From contig NZ_CP047146.1 of the NCBI RefSeq assembly GCF_009834125.1, forward strand, positions 7,286,501 through 7,350,500: a DNA stretch of 64,000 bases. Reading direction: 5' to 3'. The notes beneath the pieces were generated by a model. That model did no database searches. It saw only the letters and a list, made by a program, of their open reading frames with translations, and was not told where the DNA came from. The translations under genes and the position numbers were made by a program. Positions within the stretch are counted from its first letter, which is position 1, and each line of letters begins with the position of its first letter. This DNA is from Streptomyces sp. GS7. Lineage in GTDB: Bacteria > Actinomycetota > Actinomycetes > Streptomycetales > Streptomycetaceae. Positions 1 to 11,040 of this stretch are shown here, in pieces.

Positions 1-66
1 GTGCCGTTGAATGTCGGCCCACGCGAGCGCCAGCTCGGCGGCGAGAACAGGCGGTGTCGTGCTCAC
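1..66 (-). CDS. N-terminus of a conserved hypothetical protein, cut by the window edge
   Basis: Only the first 22 codons are present. A GTG at 64-66 opens a frame reading MSTTPPVLAAELALAWADIQ, which resembles (from memory) the start of a conserved Streptomyces protein of unknown function. There is no clear Shine-Dalgarno sequence. The GTG overlaps, as GTGA, the stop of a tiny upstream frame that starts near 113, so translation may be coupled. The rest of the gene lies to the left of the window. No function is proposed. Confidence 0.5.
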   Translation of the reverse strand, partial: MSTTPPVLAAELALAWADIQRH

Positions 67-619
67 GTCGTGACAACGAGCCGGGGTCGCCCAGTGTTCC
101 GATTCCGGGGCATCCCAAATAATTTGCACGTACCGGTCAGTTTCTGGTCATCGGCCGTGCCGTGGGCCTGGTGCGCCGATCTGCGGAGAAGGCGCCCGCC
201 GGGCAGCAAGCCGGTACGTACCACCGCGTACCCCCGCGTACACCGCATGGCGTAAGCCGGTCGTACGGCGGGGCAACCATCACGCGGCGATGTTACGGGT
301 GGTGGGGATCGCCCCGGGCGCCGCCCCGCCCCTCCACCGTAGGGCAGCACGACCCGCCCGGGCGCGTGGCCCGGGCGGCGCACGGGTGCCGGGTGGTGCG
401 CGCTGCCGTGGCGGGACCGCGCTCGCCGGGGCACCCTGGAACGACGCTCCGGGGTGCGGGCCCGGCGCACACGGGGGCGCGCGGGAGACAACCCCGGCGC
501 ACCCTCTGGACGGCCGGACGGATGCGCAGTTGTCTGGATTGCGGGGGCGCACAACGCTCGGAAACGGGGGCGGACGGTACGGATCAGCTTCGGGTTCTCG
601 GCGAATAGGGGCGCTTTCG
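67..619. other. Intergenic region, no gene recognised
   Basis: This 553-bp gap separates the leftward partial gene from the rightward methyltransferase gene, so it should hold both promoters. A conspicuously AT-rich patch at about 113-132 in otherwise GC-rich DNA is the likeliest promoter area for the leftward gene. The open frames here have no convincing ribosome binding site or recognisable protein. I see no RNA gene. Confidence 0.5.
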
Positions 620-1486
620 ATGTCACCCACGCTCGTGCGGCACCAGCTTCCGAACACCGGGTCCATGGGCTGCGACGACCCGCCCGCCGCGGCCGGCGCC
701 CGAGCACGCGCCCGTGACTGGGCGGAAATCCAGGAGCGCATGCTGGTCCCCCTCTACGAAGCCGCGTACGACCGTCTCGGCGTCGGGCCCGGCACCCGGC
801 TGCTCGGGCTGGGCTGCGGCTCCGGGCTGGCGCTTTTGCTGGCGGCGGCGCGCGGCGCCCAGGTCAGCGGTGTGGACGCGGACGAGTGCCGGCTGGAGCT
901 GGCCCGCGAGCGGCTCACGCCGGACGGGATGCCGGAGGTGACCCGGCTGGTCAGCGGCGGGCTGGCGGACGCGGCACCGGAGGACGCGGCGTTCACCGTG
1001 GTGACGGCGTTCCACCCGGTGGGCTGCGGGAGCAGCGCCGGGGGGCTGACCGCGTCGCTGACCGCGGCGGCGGCGCTGGCGGAGCGCGGCAGCGCGGTGG
1101 TGCTGGGCGGCTGGGGTCCGGTGGAGCGGTGCGCCACGTCCGGGGTGCTGCGGGTGGCGCAGCGGCTGGCCGACTCCCCCGCCGACTTCGCCGCCGGCTC
1201 CGCGGGATGGCGGCTGGCCGGGCGGGACGATCTGGAGGAACTGGCCGACCGGGCGGGGCTGCGGCCCGACGGGTCGGGGCGGGTGTCCTGCCCGTTCGGC
1301 TACGCGGACATGGCGAGCGCGGTGCGCGGGCTGCTGTCGACGGGGCTGTTCGACGCGGCGCTGGAGGCCACCGAGCCGCGGCAGGTGGAGAAGGAGCTGA
1401 CGGAGGCGCTGCATCCGCATCAGCGTGCGGACGGCACGGTGTGGATGCCGAACGTCTTCCGCTACCTGATCGCGCGCACCCGTTAG
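620..1486 (+). CDS. SAM-dependent methyltransferase
   Basis: The 288-residue protein has a class I methyltransferase fold. Motif I is LLGLGCGSGLALL near residues 61-73, and an acidic residue (VDAD, about residue 86) is placed to bind the ribose of S-adenosylmethionine. The start at 620 was chosen because AGGGG lies about 8 nt upstream; the frame is open further upstream, but that stretch is not coding-like. The substrate cannot be read from the sequence. The gene stands alone, convergent with ffh. A short hairpin (CGCCCT-tac-AGGGCG) just after the stop may end its transcript. Confidence 0.8.
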   Translation: MSPTLVRHQLPNTGSMGCDDPPAAAGARARARDWAEIQERMLVPLYEAAYDRLGVGPGTRLLGLGCGSGLALLLAAARGAQVSGVDADECRLELARERLTPDGMPEVTRLVSGGLADAAPEDAAFTVVTAFHPVGCGSSAGGLTASLTAAAALAERGSAVVLGGWGPVERCATSGVLRVAQRLADSPADFAAGSAGWRLAGRDDLEELADRAGLRPDGSGRVSCPFGYADMASAVRGLLSTGLFDAALEATEPRQVEKELTEALHPHQRADGTVWMPNVFRYLIARTR

Positions 1487-1493
1487 GCCCGAC

Positions 1494-1508
1494 CGCCCTT
1501 ACAGGGCG
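1494..1508 (+). terminator. Short hairpin after the methyltransferase gene
   Basis: A 6-bp stem, CGCCCT/AGGGCG, with a 3-nt loop lies about 10 bp past the stop codon. It has no U-tract, which is usual in Streptomyces. It is a weak terminator candidate. Confidence 0.35.
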
Positions 1509-1663
1509 CGAACTGCCTTCCCTGAAGGCCCGGTTGACGCTCCGGGTCCGGCTGAGGTGAGTTCCCGTAGGGGGTGAGACCTGCCGTGGGGGCGAGACCG
1601 TGGGGGCCTGTGGGGTGCGCTCCTCTTACCCGCCGCCCACCCCGCGCCTAATTTTTTTTCCCG

Positions 1664-1692
1664 CCGCCCACCCCCCTTCGGGGGGTGGGCGG
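1664..1692. terminator. Strong GC-rich hairpin between convergent genes
   Basis: A 13-bp perfect stem (CCGCCCACCCCCC paired with its complement) closes a 3-nt TTC loop. It lies in the gap between the convergent methyltransferase gene and ffh. A run of eight T precedes it on the plus strand, so it does not look like a textbook U-tract terminator in either direction. It could still act as a factor-independent terminator. Confidence 0.45.
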
Positions 1693-1753
1693 GTGAGGAG
1701 GTGCGGAGGGGGCGGGTGGGCGGGCGAGGAGGCGAAGGGGGCTCCGGCAGTCA

Positions 1754-1824
1754 GAAGAGAGCCCCAACCGTCAGAAGAGGCCCCGCAGTCGTGAAGAGAG
1801 CCCCAACCGTCAGAAGAGGCCCCG
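1754..1824. repeat. 39-bp-period tandem repeat in the gap after ffh
   Basis: A 32-nt sequence starting GAAGAGAGCCCCAACCG is present in two exact copies (1754-1785 and 1793-1824). Shorter variants of GAAGAGGCCCC follow to about 1850. The stretch lies between two convergent genes, and no coding frame here is convincing. It may be replication slippage. The rest of 1487-2036 shows no gene. Confidence 0.7.
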
Positions 1825-2036
1825 TCACCATGAAGAGGCCCCCGCAGCCAGACGCAGGGGCCCGGCAGCCAGGAAACGAGGCGAGGAGGGCCGGCGAAGA
1901 GGGCCGGACAGTCAGGCGAGGAAGCGGAGAAGGGCCGGCTGGACGGTCGCCGAGGCCGGTGGGCACGCAAGGAGAGTGAGACGGGGGCGGCCCGGGGGCC
2001 GGGCAAAGAGGGAGAAGCGCCCCCGCCTCGGCGTGC

Positions 2037-3599
2037 TCACCCCATGAACTTCTTGAACTCCTCGGGCAGTTCGAAGTTCTGCGGGTCCTGGCCGGCGCCC
2101 TGCGGGAGGCCCAGCGGGTTGCCCGCCGCCGCGGCCTCGCGGCGCGCCGCCGCGGCCTCTTCATCGGCCTTGCGCTTCATCGGGTTGCCGCTCTTGCGCT
2201 TGCCCTTGGCCTGCTTGAGCTGCTTCTTCTTCCGCGCGGCACCGCCACCCATGCCCGGCATCCCGGGCATGCCGGGCATGCCGGGCATGCCGCCGCCCTG
2301 GGCCATCCGCGACATCATCTTGCGGGCGTCGAAGAACCGCTCGACGAGGTTCTTGACGGTGCTGACGTCCACACCGGAGCCCCGGGCGATACGGGCGCGG
2401 CGCGAGCCGTTGATGATCGTCGGGTCCTGGCGCTCGGCCGGGGTCATCGACTTGATGATCGCGGCCGTGCGGTCGACCTCGCGCTCGTCGAGGTTGTTGA
2501 TCTGGTCCTTCATCTGCGCCATACCGGGCAGCATGCCGAGGAGCTTGGAGATGGAGCCCATCTTGCGGACCTGCTCCATCTGGGCCAGGAAGTCGTCCAG
2601 CGTGAATTCCTTGGGGCCCTTCGCCAGCTTGGCCGCCATCTTCTCGGCCTCTTGCTGGCTGAAGGTCTGCTCGGCCTTCTCGATGAGCGACAGCATGTCG
2701 CCCATGCCGAGGATGCGGGACGCCATGCGGTCCGGGTGGAACGCGTCGAAGTCGTCCAGCTTCTCGCCGTTGGAGGCGAACATGATCTGCTTGCCGGTGA
2801 CGTGCGCGATGGAGAGCGCGGCACCACCGCGGGCGTCGCCGTCCAGCTTGGAGAGCACCACGCCGTCGAAGCCGACGCCGTCGCGGAACGCCTCGGCGGT
2901 GTTGACCGCGTCCTGGCCGATCATCGCGTCGACGACGAACAGGACCTCGTCGGGGCTGACCGCGTCGCGGATGTCGGCGGCCTGCTGCATCATCTCGGCG
3001 TCGATACCGAGGCGGCCGGCGGTGTCGACGATCACGACGTCGTACTGCTTGGTGCGCGCGTGCTCGATGGAGTCCTTGGCGACCTGGACGGGGTCGCCGA
3101 CGCCGTTGCCCGGCTGGGGGCCGTAGAAGGCGACGCCGGCGCGCTCGGCGACGACCTGGAGCTGGTTGACGGCGTTGGGGCGCTGGAGGTCGCAGGCGAC
3201 CAGCAGCGGGGCGTGGCCCTGCGACTTGAGCCAGCGGCCGAGCTTTCCGGCCAGGGTCGTCTTACCGGCACCCTGGAGACCCGCCAGCATGATGACCGTC
3301 GGCGCCGTCTTGGCGAACCGCAGCCGGCGGGTCTCGCCGCCGAGGATGCCGATGAGCTCCTCGTTGACGATCTTGATGACCTGCTGGGCCGGGTTCAGCG
3401 CCTGCGAGACCTCGACACCGGAGGCGCGTTCCTTGACGTGCTTGATGAAGGCGCGGACGGCGGGGAGGGCGACATCGGCCTCGAGAAGGGCGATACGGAT
3501 CTCGCGCGCCGTGGCGTCGATGTCCGCCTCGCTCAGGCGGCCCTTGCCCCGGAGGTTTTTGAAAGTACTCGCCAAGCGGTCGGAAAGCGTATCGAACAC
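2037..3599 (-). CDS. ffh: Signal recognition particle GTPase Ffh (SRP54)
   Basis: Ffh binds signal sequences of nascent membrane and secreted proteins, together with 4.5S RNA, and docks with FtsY at the membrane. The 520 residues show the N domain, then the G domain with P-loop GLQGAGKTT (107-115), DTAGR (192-196) and SKLDGDARGG near 250. From about residue 300 the methionine-rich M domain follows. The C-terminal tail has a GMP tandem repeat and a basic KKKQLKQAKGKRK stretch. The length is typical of actinomycete Ffh. The leftward gene follows the glnD group after a gap of about 143 bp, and its receptor gene ftsY lies 7.4 kb away. Confidence 0.97.
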   Translation of the reverse strand: MFDTLSDRLASTFKNLRGKGRLSEADIDATAREIRIALLEADVALPAVRAFIKHVKERASGVEVSQALNPAQQVIKIVNEELIGILGGETRRLRFAKTAPTVIMLAGLQGAGKTTLAGKLGRWLKSQGHAPLLVACDLQRPNAVNQLQVVAERAGVAFYGPQPGNGVGDPVQVAKDSIEHARTKQYDVVIVDTAGRLGIDAEMMQQAADIRDAVSPDEVLFVVDAMIGQDAVNTAEAFRDGVGFDGVVLSKLDGDARGGAALSIAHVTGKQIMFASNGEKLDDFDAFHPDRMASRILGMGDMLSLIEKAEQTFSQQEAEKMAAKLAKGPKEFTLDDFLAQMEQVRKMGSISKLLGMLPGMAQMKDQINNLDEREVDRTAAIIKSMTPAERQDPTIINGSRRARIARGSGVDVSTVKNLVERFFDARKMMSRMAQGGGMPGMPGMPGMPGMGGGAARKKKQLKQAKGKRKSGNPMKRKADEEAAAARREAAAAGNPLGLPQGAGQDPQNFELPEEFKKFMG

Positions 3600-3742
3600 G
3601 GCGGTCGTCGATCCTCGGGGTCGGGGGCGGGGTGCAGTCGGCTTCTAGGGTATCCGGCCACGCAAGCGGACCGTCCCGGACCCGCTCCCGGCCGTTCACC
3701 GGGCGCCGCCGGGCGGGCGGCGGACAGGCCCGGTACAGAGCG

Positions 3743-6265
3743 CTACCGCAGTGCCTCTTCCAGCGCCTTCGCCAGATCGGCCGCCTCCCCTTCCGGCAGC
3801 AGCGTCCCGTCGTCCCGCGTGACGTACACGGTGTCCACCGCGTTCGCCCCCAGGGTGCTCACATGGGCGCTGCGCACCCAGACCCCGGCCGCCTCCAGCG
3901 CCCGGCCGATCCGGTGCAGCAGCCCGTGCGCGTCCTGGGCGCGGACCTCGATGACGGTGGCCGTACGGGAGCTGCCGGTGGCGACGGTGACGCGCGGCGG
4001 CGGGGCCAGTACGGCGCGGGAGCGGCGGGCGTAGGCGCGTTCGCGTTCGGCGAGGCGGGCGGGGATGTCGAGGGAGCCGTCCAGGGCGCGGACCAGGTCG
4101 GCGCGCAGCCGGTCGGCCTCGGGGAGCGAGCCGTACTCGGCGGCCACCCGCCAGCTGAGCAGCAGGACCGGGCCCTGGCCGATGGGGTCGAGGGCGCACA
4201 GGTCGGCGGCGCGGACGGTGAGCCGGTGCAGGGCCAGCACGCCGGCCGCGGCGGGCAGCACGCCGGCCTGGTCGGGGACGGCGATCAGGAGTTCCACGCC
4301 GATCGGTTCCCGGGCGGTGGCGGTGCCGTCGGCGGCGGCCTGCGGTGTGTTCTCGGGCCTGGTGTGCAGCGCCAGTACCGGGCCGCCGGTACGCCCGGCC
4401 TCGATGGCCAGCCGCTCCTGTTCGGCGGTCGGGCCCTCCGTCTCGCGGGGGTCGGCCGCGGGCTCCCCGGCGAGCCGGTCGGCGACGCGGGCGACCAGGT
4501 CGGTGACCAGGCCGTCGCGCCAGGAGCTCCAGGCGGCGGGCCCGGTGGCCAGCGCGTCGGCCTCGGTGAGGGCGTGCAGGAGTTCCAGGGTGCCGGGGCT
4601 GCCGACGGCCTCGGCGACCGCTGCGACGGTCTCCGGGTCGTCCAGGTCGCGCCGGGTGGCGGTCTCGATGAGCAGCAGGTGGTGCCGCACGAGGGTGGCG
4701 AGCACGGCGGTGTCGCGGCTGTCGAAGCCGAGCCGGGCCGCCACGTCGCGGGCGATGGTCTCGCCGGCCACGGAGTGGTCGCCGGGCCAGCCCTTGCCGA
4801 TGTCGTGCAGCAGTGCGGCGACCAGCAGCAGGTCGGGGCGGTGCACCCGGCGGGTCAGCGCGGCGGCCCGTACCGCGGTCTCGACCAGGTGGCGGTCGAC
4901 GGTCCAGGTGTGCACGGCGTTGCGCTGGGGGCGGCAGCGGACGCGTTCCCAGTCGGGCAGCAGCCGGCCGATGACGCCCTCGGCCTCCAGGGCCTCCCAT
5001 ACGGGCACGGTGTGCGCGCCCGCGCCGAGCAGCGTCACCAGCTGTTCCCGTGCCTCGGCGGGCCAGGGCACGGGCAGCGGCGCGGTGGCGGCGGCCGTGG
5101 CGCAGCGGCGGATGGCGTGGGTGGCGAGCGGCAGTCCGGCCTGGGCGGCGGCGGCCGCGGCGCGCAGGACCAGGACGGGGTCCCGTTCGGGGCGCGCGGT
5201 GCGGGCCAGTACCGCCTCGCCGTCGAGTTCCACGACGCCCTCGGCGAGCGGTGTGCGCTCCCCCTTGGCCGCGGTGCGTCCGGGCAGCAGCCCGCGGAGC
5301 GTCGGTTTGACGGACCGGGCGCGCAGGACCCGGCCGACCTCGCGCCAGGTGACGTCGGCGGCGTAGGAGATGGTGCGGGCGGATTCGTAGGTCTGCCGCA
5401 GCAGCGCGTCGGCGTCGAGCAGGCCGAGGGCGCCGGCGACCTGGTCCTGTTCCTGGAGGGCGAGCCGGTCGGTGGCGCGGCCGGTGGTGAGGTGGAGCGC
5501 GTCGCGGGTGTCCAGGAGCCGGGTGCGGGCGGCTTCGAGGCCGCCGCGTGGGGCGTCGGCGAGCCAGGAGGCGGCGATGGCGCGCAGGGCGGTGGCGTCC
5601 CGCAGTCCGCCCCTGGCCTCCTTGAGGTCGGGTTCGAGGAGGTACTGGAGTTCGCCCTGGCGTGCGGCGCGCTCCTGGCACAGCGCGTGGAGTTCGGGGA
5701 GCCGCTTCGGGGCGCTCTCCCGCCAGCCCGCGTAGGCGGCGGTGCGTACCGCGGCGGTCAGTTCGGGGTCGCCGGCCAGGTGGCGGGCGTCCAGCAGGCC
5801 CAGCTGCACCTTGAGGTCCTCGCGGGCCGCCCTGCGGGCCTCGGAGGGGGTGCGTACGGAGTGGTCGAGGTCCAGGCCGAGGTCCCAGACGGGGTACCAG
5901 AGGCGGTCGGCGAGGGCGGCGAGGTCCGCGGTGGCGGCCCGGCCGTCGTGCAGCAGGAGGAGGTCGAGGTCGCTGCGCGGGGAGAGTTCGCCGCGGCCGT
6001 AGCCGCCGACGGCGACCAGCGCGGTGCCGGTGACGCCGGTCGTGCCCGCCGCCCCGGTCAGCAGGGCGGCGAGCCAGTCGTCGGTGAGCCGGGCGAGGGC
6101 GGCGCGGCGGTCGGGGCCGGTGGGGGTGTCGTCCTGGAGGAGCCGGATCCGGGCGGCGGGGTAGCCGCCTTCGGGGGCGCTGGGCGGCGGGGCCGCGGGC
6201 CGGCCTGCGGTGTCCTCGGCGCTCTCGGTCAACTCGGCTTCTCCTTGGTCGTGTTGTGCCCTCAC
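3743..6265 (-). CDS. glnD: PII nucleotidyltransferase (GlnD)
   Basis: GlnD adds and removes a nucleotide on the PII protein GlnK according to nitrogen status. In Streptomyces the modification is known to be adenylylation rather than uridylylation. The 840 residues contain the nucleotidyltransferase motif GGYGRGE with SDLDL (about 87-102), an HD hydrolase motif LLHDIGKG near residue 487, and two C-terminal ACT domains (about 660-730 and 770-840) that sense glutamine. The GTG start has GGGAGG 5 nt upstream. A second candidate, TTG at 6232, has AAGGAGA ahead of it. It is the last gene of amtB-glnK-glnD, 27 bp after glnK. Confidence 0.95.
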   Translation of the reverse strand: MRAQHDQGEAELTESAEDTAGRPAAPPPSAPEGGYPAARIRLLQDDTPTGPDRRAALARLTDDWLAALLTGAAGTTGVTGTALVAVGGYGRGELSPRSDLDLLLLHDGRAATADLAALADRLWYPVWDLGLDLDHSVRTPSEARRAAREDLKVQLGLLDARHLAGDPELTAAVRTAAYAGWRESAPKRLPELHALCQERAARQGELQYLLEPDLKEARGGLRDATALRAIAASWLADAPRGGLEAARTRLLDTRDALHLTTGRATDRLALQEQDQVAGALGLLDADALLRQTYESARTISYAADVTWREVGRVLRARSVKPTLRGLLPGRTAAKGERTPLAEGVVELDGEAVLARTARPERDPVLVLRAAAAAAQAGLPLATHAIRRCATAAATAPLPVPWPAEAREQLVTLLGAGAHTVPVWEALEAEGVIGRLLPDWERVRCRPQRNAVHTWTVDRHLVETAVRAAALTRRVHRPDLLLVAALLHDIGKGWPGDHSVAGETIARDVAARLGFDSRDTAVLATLVRHHLLLIETATRRDLDDPETVAAVAEAVGSPGTLELLHALTEADALATGPAAWSSWRDGLVTDLVARVADRLAGEPAADPRETEGPTAEQERLAIEAGRTGGPVLALHTRPENTPQAAADGTATAREPIGVELLIAVPDQAGVLPAAAGVLALHRLTVRAADLCALDPIGQGPVLLLSWRVAAEYGSLPEADRLRADLVRALDGSLDIPARLAERERAYARRSRAVLAPPPRVTVATGSSRTATVIEVRAQDAHGLLHRIGRALEAAGVWVRSAHVSTLGANAVDTVYVTRDDGTLLPEGEAADLAKALEEALR

Positions 6266-6292
6266 CGGGCCTCCCCGCCGCCGTGCCGCGGT

Positions 6293-8084
<1,792 letters not shown>

Positions 8085-8163
8085 GAAGGCACCCTCCGTG
8101 TTACGCCCCGGTGAACTCCGAGATCGGCCCGGCACCGCCTGTTCAGCCCGCGGAAACCGTCGC

Positions 8164-9657
8164 TCAGCCGGCCTCCGCCGTCTCCGGGAGCTGCCGGGAC
8201 AGCTCGTCGCCCAGCTGGATCACCTCGGCGACGCCCCCGTACTCCCGCGCCGCGGTGTCCACGGTCTTGCGGAGCCGGGTGTTGACGCGCTCGGAGCGGA
8301 CCTGCCGGGCGAACGGGATCGCGCGCTGCGCCATCTCCGCGCAGGCTTCCGGCTCCTTCTGGAGCAGATGCACGGTCGCCATCCCGATCAGGTTGAGCGC
8401 GTAGGAGCGCTGGTGCTCGGGGTCCCGGCCGAACAGCTCCACGGCGCGCCGCATCACGGGCTCGGCGAGCGAGGCGTACGTGGGGCTGCGGCCCGCCACG
8501 TAGGCGAGGTCGCGGTAGGAGTGGGCGTTCTCGGCGTTCAGCTCGGCCTCGGAGAAGAAGCGGATCCAGTCCGGCTCCGGCTCGCCGGGGGTGACGTCGG
8601 AGAAGGTGTCCTCGGCCATCCGCACCGCCCGCTTGACCTTGCTGGGCTGGCCCATGCCGGCGTACGCGCGCGCCTCCATCGCATACAACATCGCCTGCGT
8701 ACGGGGGGTGGCGGTCTCCCGGCTGCCGTACTGGGCGAGGTGGATCAGCTCCAACGCGTCGTCGGGCCGGCCGAGATGGATCATCTGCCGGCTCATGCTG
8801 GAGAGGATGTACGAGCCCAGGGGGCGGTCGCCGGCCTCTTTGGAGGCGTGCAGCGCCAGCACGAAGTACTTCTGCGCGGTCGGCTGGAGCCCGATGTCGT
8901 AGCTCATCCAGCCGGCCAGCTCGGCGAGTTCGGCGGCGACCTTGAACAGCCGCTTGGAGACCTGCGGCGACTGCGGCTCCTGGAGGAGGTCGGTGACCTC
9001 GTGAAGCTGGCCGACCACCGCCTTGCGCCGCAGCCCGCCGCCGCACTGCGCGTCCCACTGCCGGAACATCGCGGTCGTCGACTCCAGCAGCTCCAGCTCG
9101 GGCTTGGACAGCCTGGCCGGCCGCGGGGCCCGGTCATGCTGCGCCGGTACGTCGCCCGGTGCCGCCGGCACCGGCACCAGCCAGCGCTGCATCGGCTCGA
9201 TGAGAGTCGGTCCGGCGGCCAGCGCCAGGGAGGTGCCCAGGAAGCCGCGGCGCGCCAGCATCAGGTCGCTGCGCGAGAACTCGCTGATGAGGCTGACGGT
9301 TTGGGGCCCGGCCCAGGGCAGGTCGACCCCGGAGACGGACGGGGACTGGTGCGCCGAGCGCAGTCCCAGCTCCTCGATGCCGACCACGCAGCCGAAGCGC
9401 TCCGAGAAGAGTTCGGACAGGATCCGCGGGATGGGCTCGCGCGGCTGCTCGCCGTCCAGCCAGCGGCGTACGCGGGAGGTGTCGGTGCTGATGTGGTGGG
9501 CGCCCATCTGGCGCGCCCGCCGGTTGACCTGTCGCGCCAGCTCGCCCTTGGACCAGCCGCTGCGCATGAACCATGAACCCAACTGCGCGTTGGGACGTTT
9601 GACGGCGTCGGTGCCGCCCGTGCCGATGGAGCCGGCGGTGCCGCCAGTGCCGCCCAC
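8164..9657 (-). CDS. nsdA: NsdA-type negative regulator of sporulation and antibiotic production
   Basis: The protein of about 497 residues has an N-terminal stretch rich in Gly/Thr, a helix-turn-helix-like region (GWSKGELARQVNRRA, STDTSRVRRWLDGEQPR) and a long alpha-helical, TPR-like C-terminal half. Sequence and position beside amtB match S. coelicolor NsdA, whose loss is known to increase antibiotic production and sporulation. The GTG at 9657 is preferred: GGGGG lies about 7 nt upstream and the length fits the family. An ATG at 9747 would add 30 low-complexity residues. The molecular mechanism is not visible in the sequence. Confidence 0.85.
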   Translation of the reverse strand: MGGTGGTAGSIGTGGTDAVKRPNAQLGSWFMRSGWSKGELARQVNRRARQMGAHHISTDTSRVRRWLDGEQPREPIPRILSELFSERFGCVVGIEELGLRSAHQSPSVSGVDLPWAGPQTVSLISEFSRSDLMLARRGFLGTSLALAAGPTLIEPMQRWLVPVPAAPGDVPAQHDRAPRPARLSKPELELLESTTAMFRQWDAQCGGGLRRKAVVGQLHEVTDLLQEPQSPQVSKRLFKVAAELAELAGWMSYDIGLQPTAQKYFVLALHASKEAGDRPLGSYILSSMSRQMIHLGRPDDALELIHLAQYGSRETATPRTQAMLYAMEARAYAGMGQPSKVKRAVRMAEDTFSDVTPGEPEPDWIRFFSEAELNAENAHSYRDLAYVAGRSPTYASLAEPVMRRAVELFGRDPEHQRSYALNLIGMATVHLLQKEPEACAEMAQRAIPFARQVRSERVNTRLRKTVDTAAREYGGVAEVIQLGDELSRQLPETAEAG

Positions 9658-10148
9658 AGGAATGCCCCCATTCCGATAGCGCTTTGCTGCGAACTGCGAA
9701 CCACCCACAGGATGCCGCCTGTTGCGGCGCCCGTTCCGGGGGTACATCTACCCGAGCGCGGATTCCGGCCACACCTCCGGCCGCGGTCCGTCCTCCTGGC
9801 GCATTGCCACCGGCATACCCGTGCGAACGATGCCTCTCCGGGGTTCGTGCACCGAAAGTAATCCTACGATCACGCCCGTCGCGAGGGCGACCGCGGAAAC
9901 GCCACCATTCGCCACCCCTTTGAATGAACTCCCCGGGCTGCACTCGCGATTGACTTGACGCAGGCCGAAGAGGGCCGGGCGGAGCGAAGCACACGAAGGC
10001 GTGCGCGGCGCATCGCACCGCCCGGCGCGCGACGGCTCACCACCGGCACCGCGGGCCGTCGACGGAGCGTGAAGCCCCGCGTGGACACCGCCTCCTCGTC
10101 AATGCGCCGCCTCGTAACCACTCGCACGCACCACCCGTTGGAGGGGGC
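9658..10148. other. Divergent promoter region of nsdA and the PrimPol-like gene
   Basis: This gap of about 490 bp is noticeably less GC-rich than its neighbours at 9830-9960. A TAGGAT hexamer on the minus strand near 9863-9868 is a possible -10 element for nsdA, without a clear -35. No gene, RNA or repeat is recognised here. Confidence 0.35.
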
Positions 10149-10859
10149 ATGGACTTCACGATCGGCGGCATTCGGGACATCCGTTCCGGTTCGCGCCGCC
10201 GCGCCCGCTCGACCGAGAGCACCGTGGTGGCGGAGTACACCGGGTTGTGGGGCTGGGACGTGGCGCCGGGTGCCCGCGCGGTCCGCACCGGCAGCCGCAC
10301 GGACTGCTCGTGCGGCGCCGCCGACTGCCCGTCGCCGGGCGCCCATCCACTGTCCTTCGGCCAGGAGCTGGCTGCCGGCGCGCCCTTGGAGAAGGCGGCG
10401 GCCGCCTGGGCGGACACCCCGGGGGCCGCGGTGCTGCTTCCCGTGGGGCGGTCCTTCGACATCCTCGACGTGCCCGAGGACGCCGGCCGCGGCGCGCTGG
10501 TGCGGCTGGAGCGGATGGGACTGCCGCTGGGGCCGGTGGCCGCCACCCCGACCGGCCGGGCGCTGTTCTTCGTCGCCCCCGGGGCGGCCGGCGCGCTCCC
10601 CGACCTGCTCTACCGCATGGGCTGGGACGACGCCGGTCTGGACCTGCGCTCACTGGGCCGCGGCGACTACGTCACCGCGCCACCCTCGGACTTCGGCGGC
10701 CACGGACCGATGCGCTGGCTGCGCCCGCCCACGCTGGACTCGGCCGGCTGCCCGCCGCAGGCCCGGCTGCTGCTCGGGACGCTGGCGTATGTGTGCAACC
10801 GCTCAGTGGGCAGCCGCCCGGCCGCCCACGGGGCGGGCTGCCCCCGGCCGCCGGTCTGA
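10149..10859 (+). CDS. PrimPol (bifunctional primase/polymerase N-terminal) domain protein
   Basis: The 236-residue protein opens with a basic segment, then shows the fold seen at the N-terminus of plasmid primase-polymerases: AEYTGLWGWDVAPG, a CxC...CPSPGAHPL segment, a FDILDVPED strand, TPTGRALFF, and RGDYVTAPPS. It is common next to nsdA and ftsY in Streptomyces. The second acidic residue of the usual DxD pair seems to be replaced (DVPED), so catalytic activity is doubtful. GGAGGGG sits 2 nt before the ATG. A role in DNA metabolism is only inferred from the fold. Confidence 0.75.
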   Translation: MDFTIGGIRDIRSGSRRRARSTESTVVAEYTGLWGWDVAPGARAVRTGSRTDCSCGAADCPSPGAHPLSFGQELAAGAPLEKAAAAWADTPGAAVLLPVGRSFDILDVPEDAGRGALVRLERMGLPLGPVAATPTGRALFFVAPGAAGALPDLLYRMGWDDAGLDLRSLGRGDYVTAPPSDFGGHGPMRWLRPPTLDSAGCPPQARLLLGTLAYVCNRSVGSRPAAHGAGCPRPPV

Positions 10860-10889
10860 ACCGGGCAAATCGTTTCGTCGTCGCCGTGT

Positions 10890-10920
10890 CCGGGCGCCGC
10901 TCCTGAGGGGCGGCGCCCGG
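10890..10920 (+). terminator. Terminator of the PrimPol-like gene
   Basis: An 11-bp perfect stem, CCGGGCGCCGC/GCGGCGCCCGG, with a 9-nt loop lies 31 bp after the stop codon. Confidence 0.75.
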
Positions 10921-10968
10921 TGTTGCGTACTGCCGTCCGCGCCGCGCGTGCCCATGAGGAGAAGCGAC

Positions 10969-11005
10969 GGCCCCCGGTACCCGACGGGTGCGGGTACCGG
11001 GGGCC
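10969..11005 (-). terminator. Terminator of ftsY
   Basis: A 15-bp perfect stem, GGCCCCCGGTACCCG paired with its complement, closes a 7-nt loop. It lies 35 bp past the leftward ftsY stop codon. With the hairpin at 10890 it forms a back-to-back pair between two convergent genes. Confidence 0.8.
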
Positions 11006-11040
11006 GATGGGGCCGCGGGTGGCGCGGCGGCGCCTGTGCC

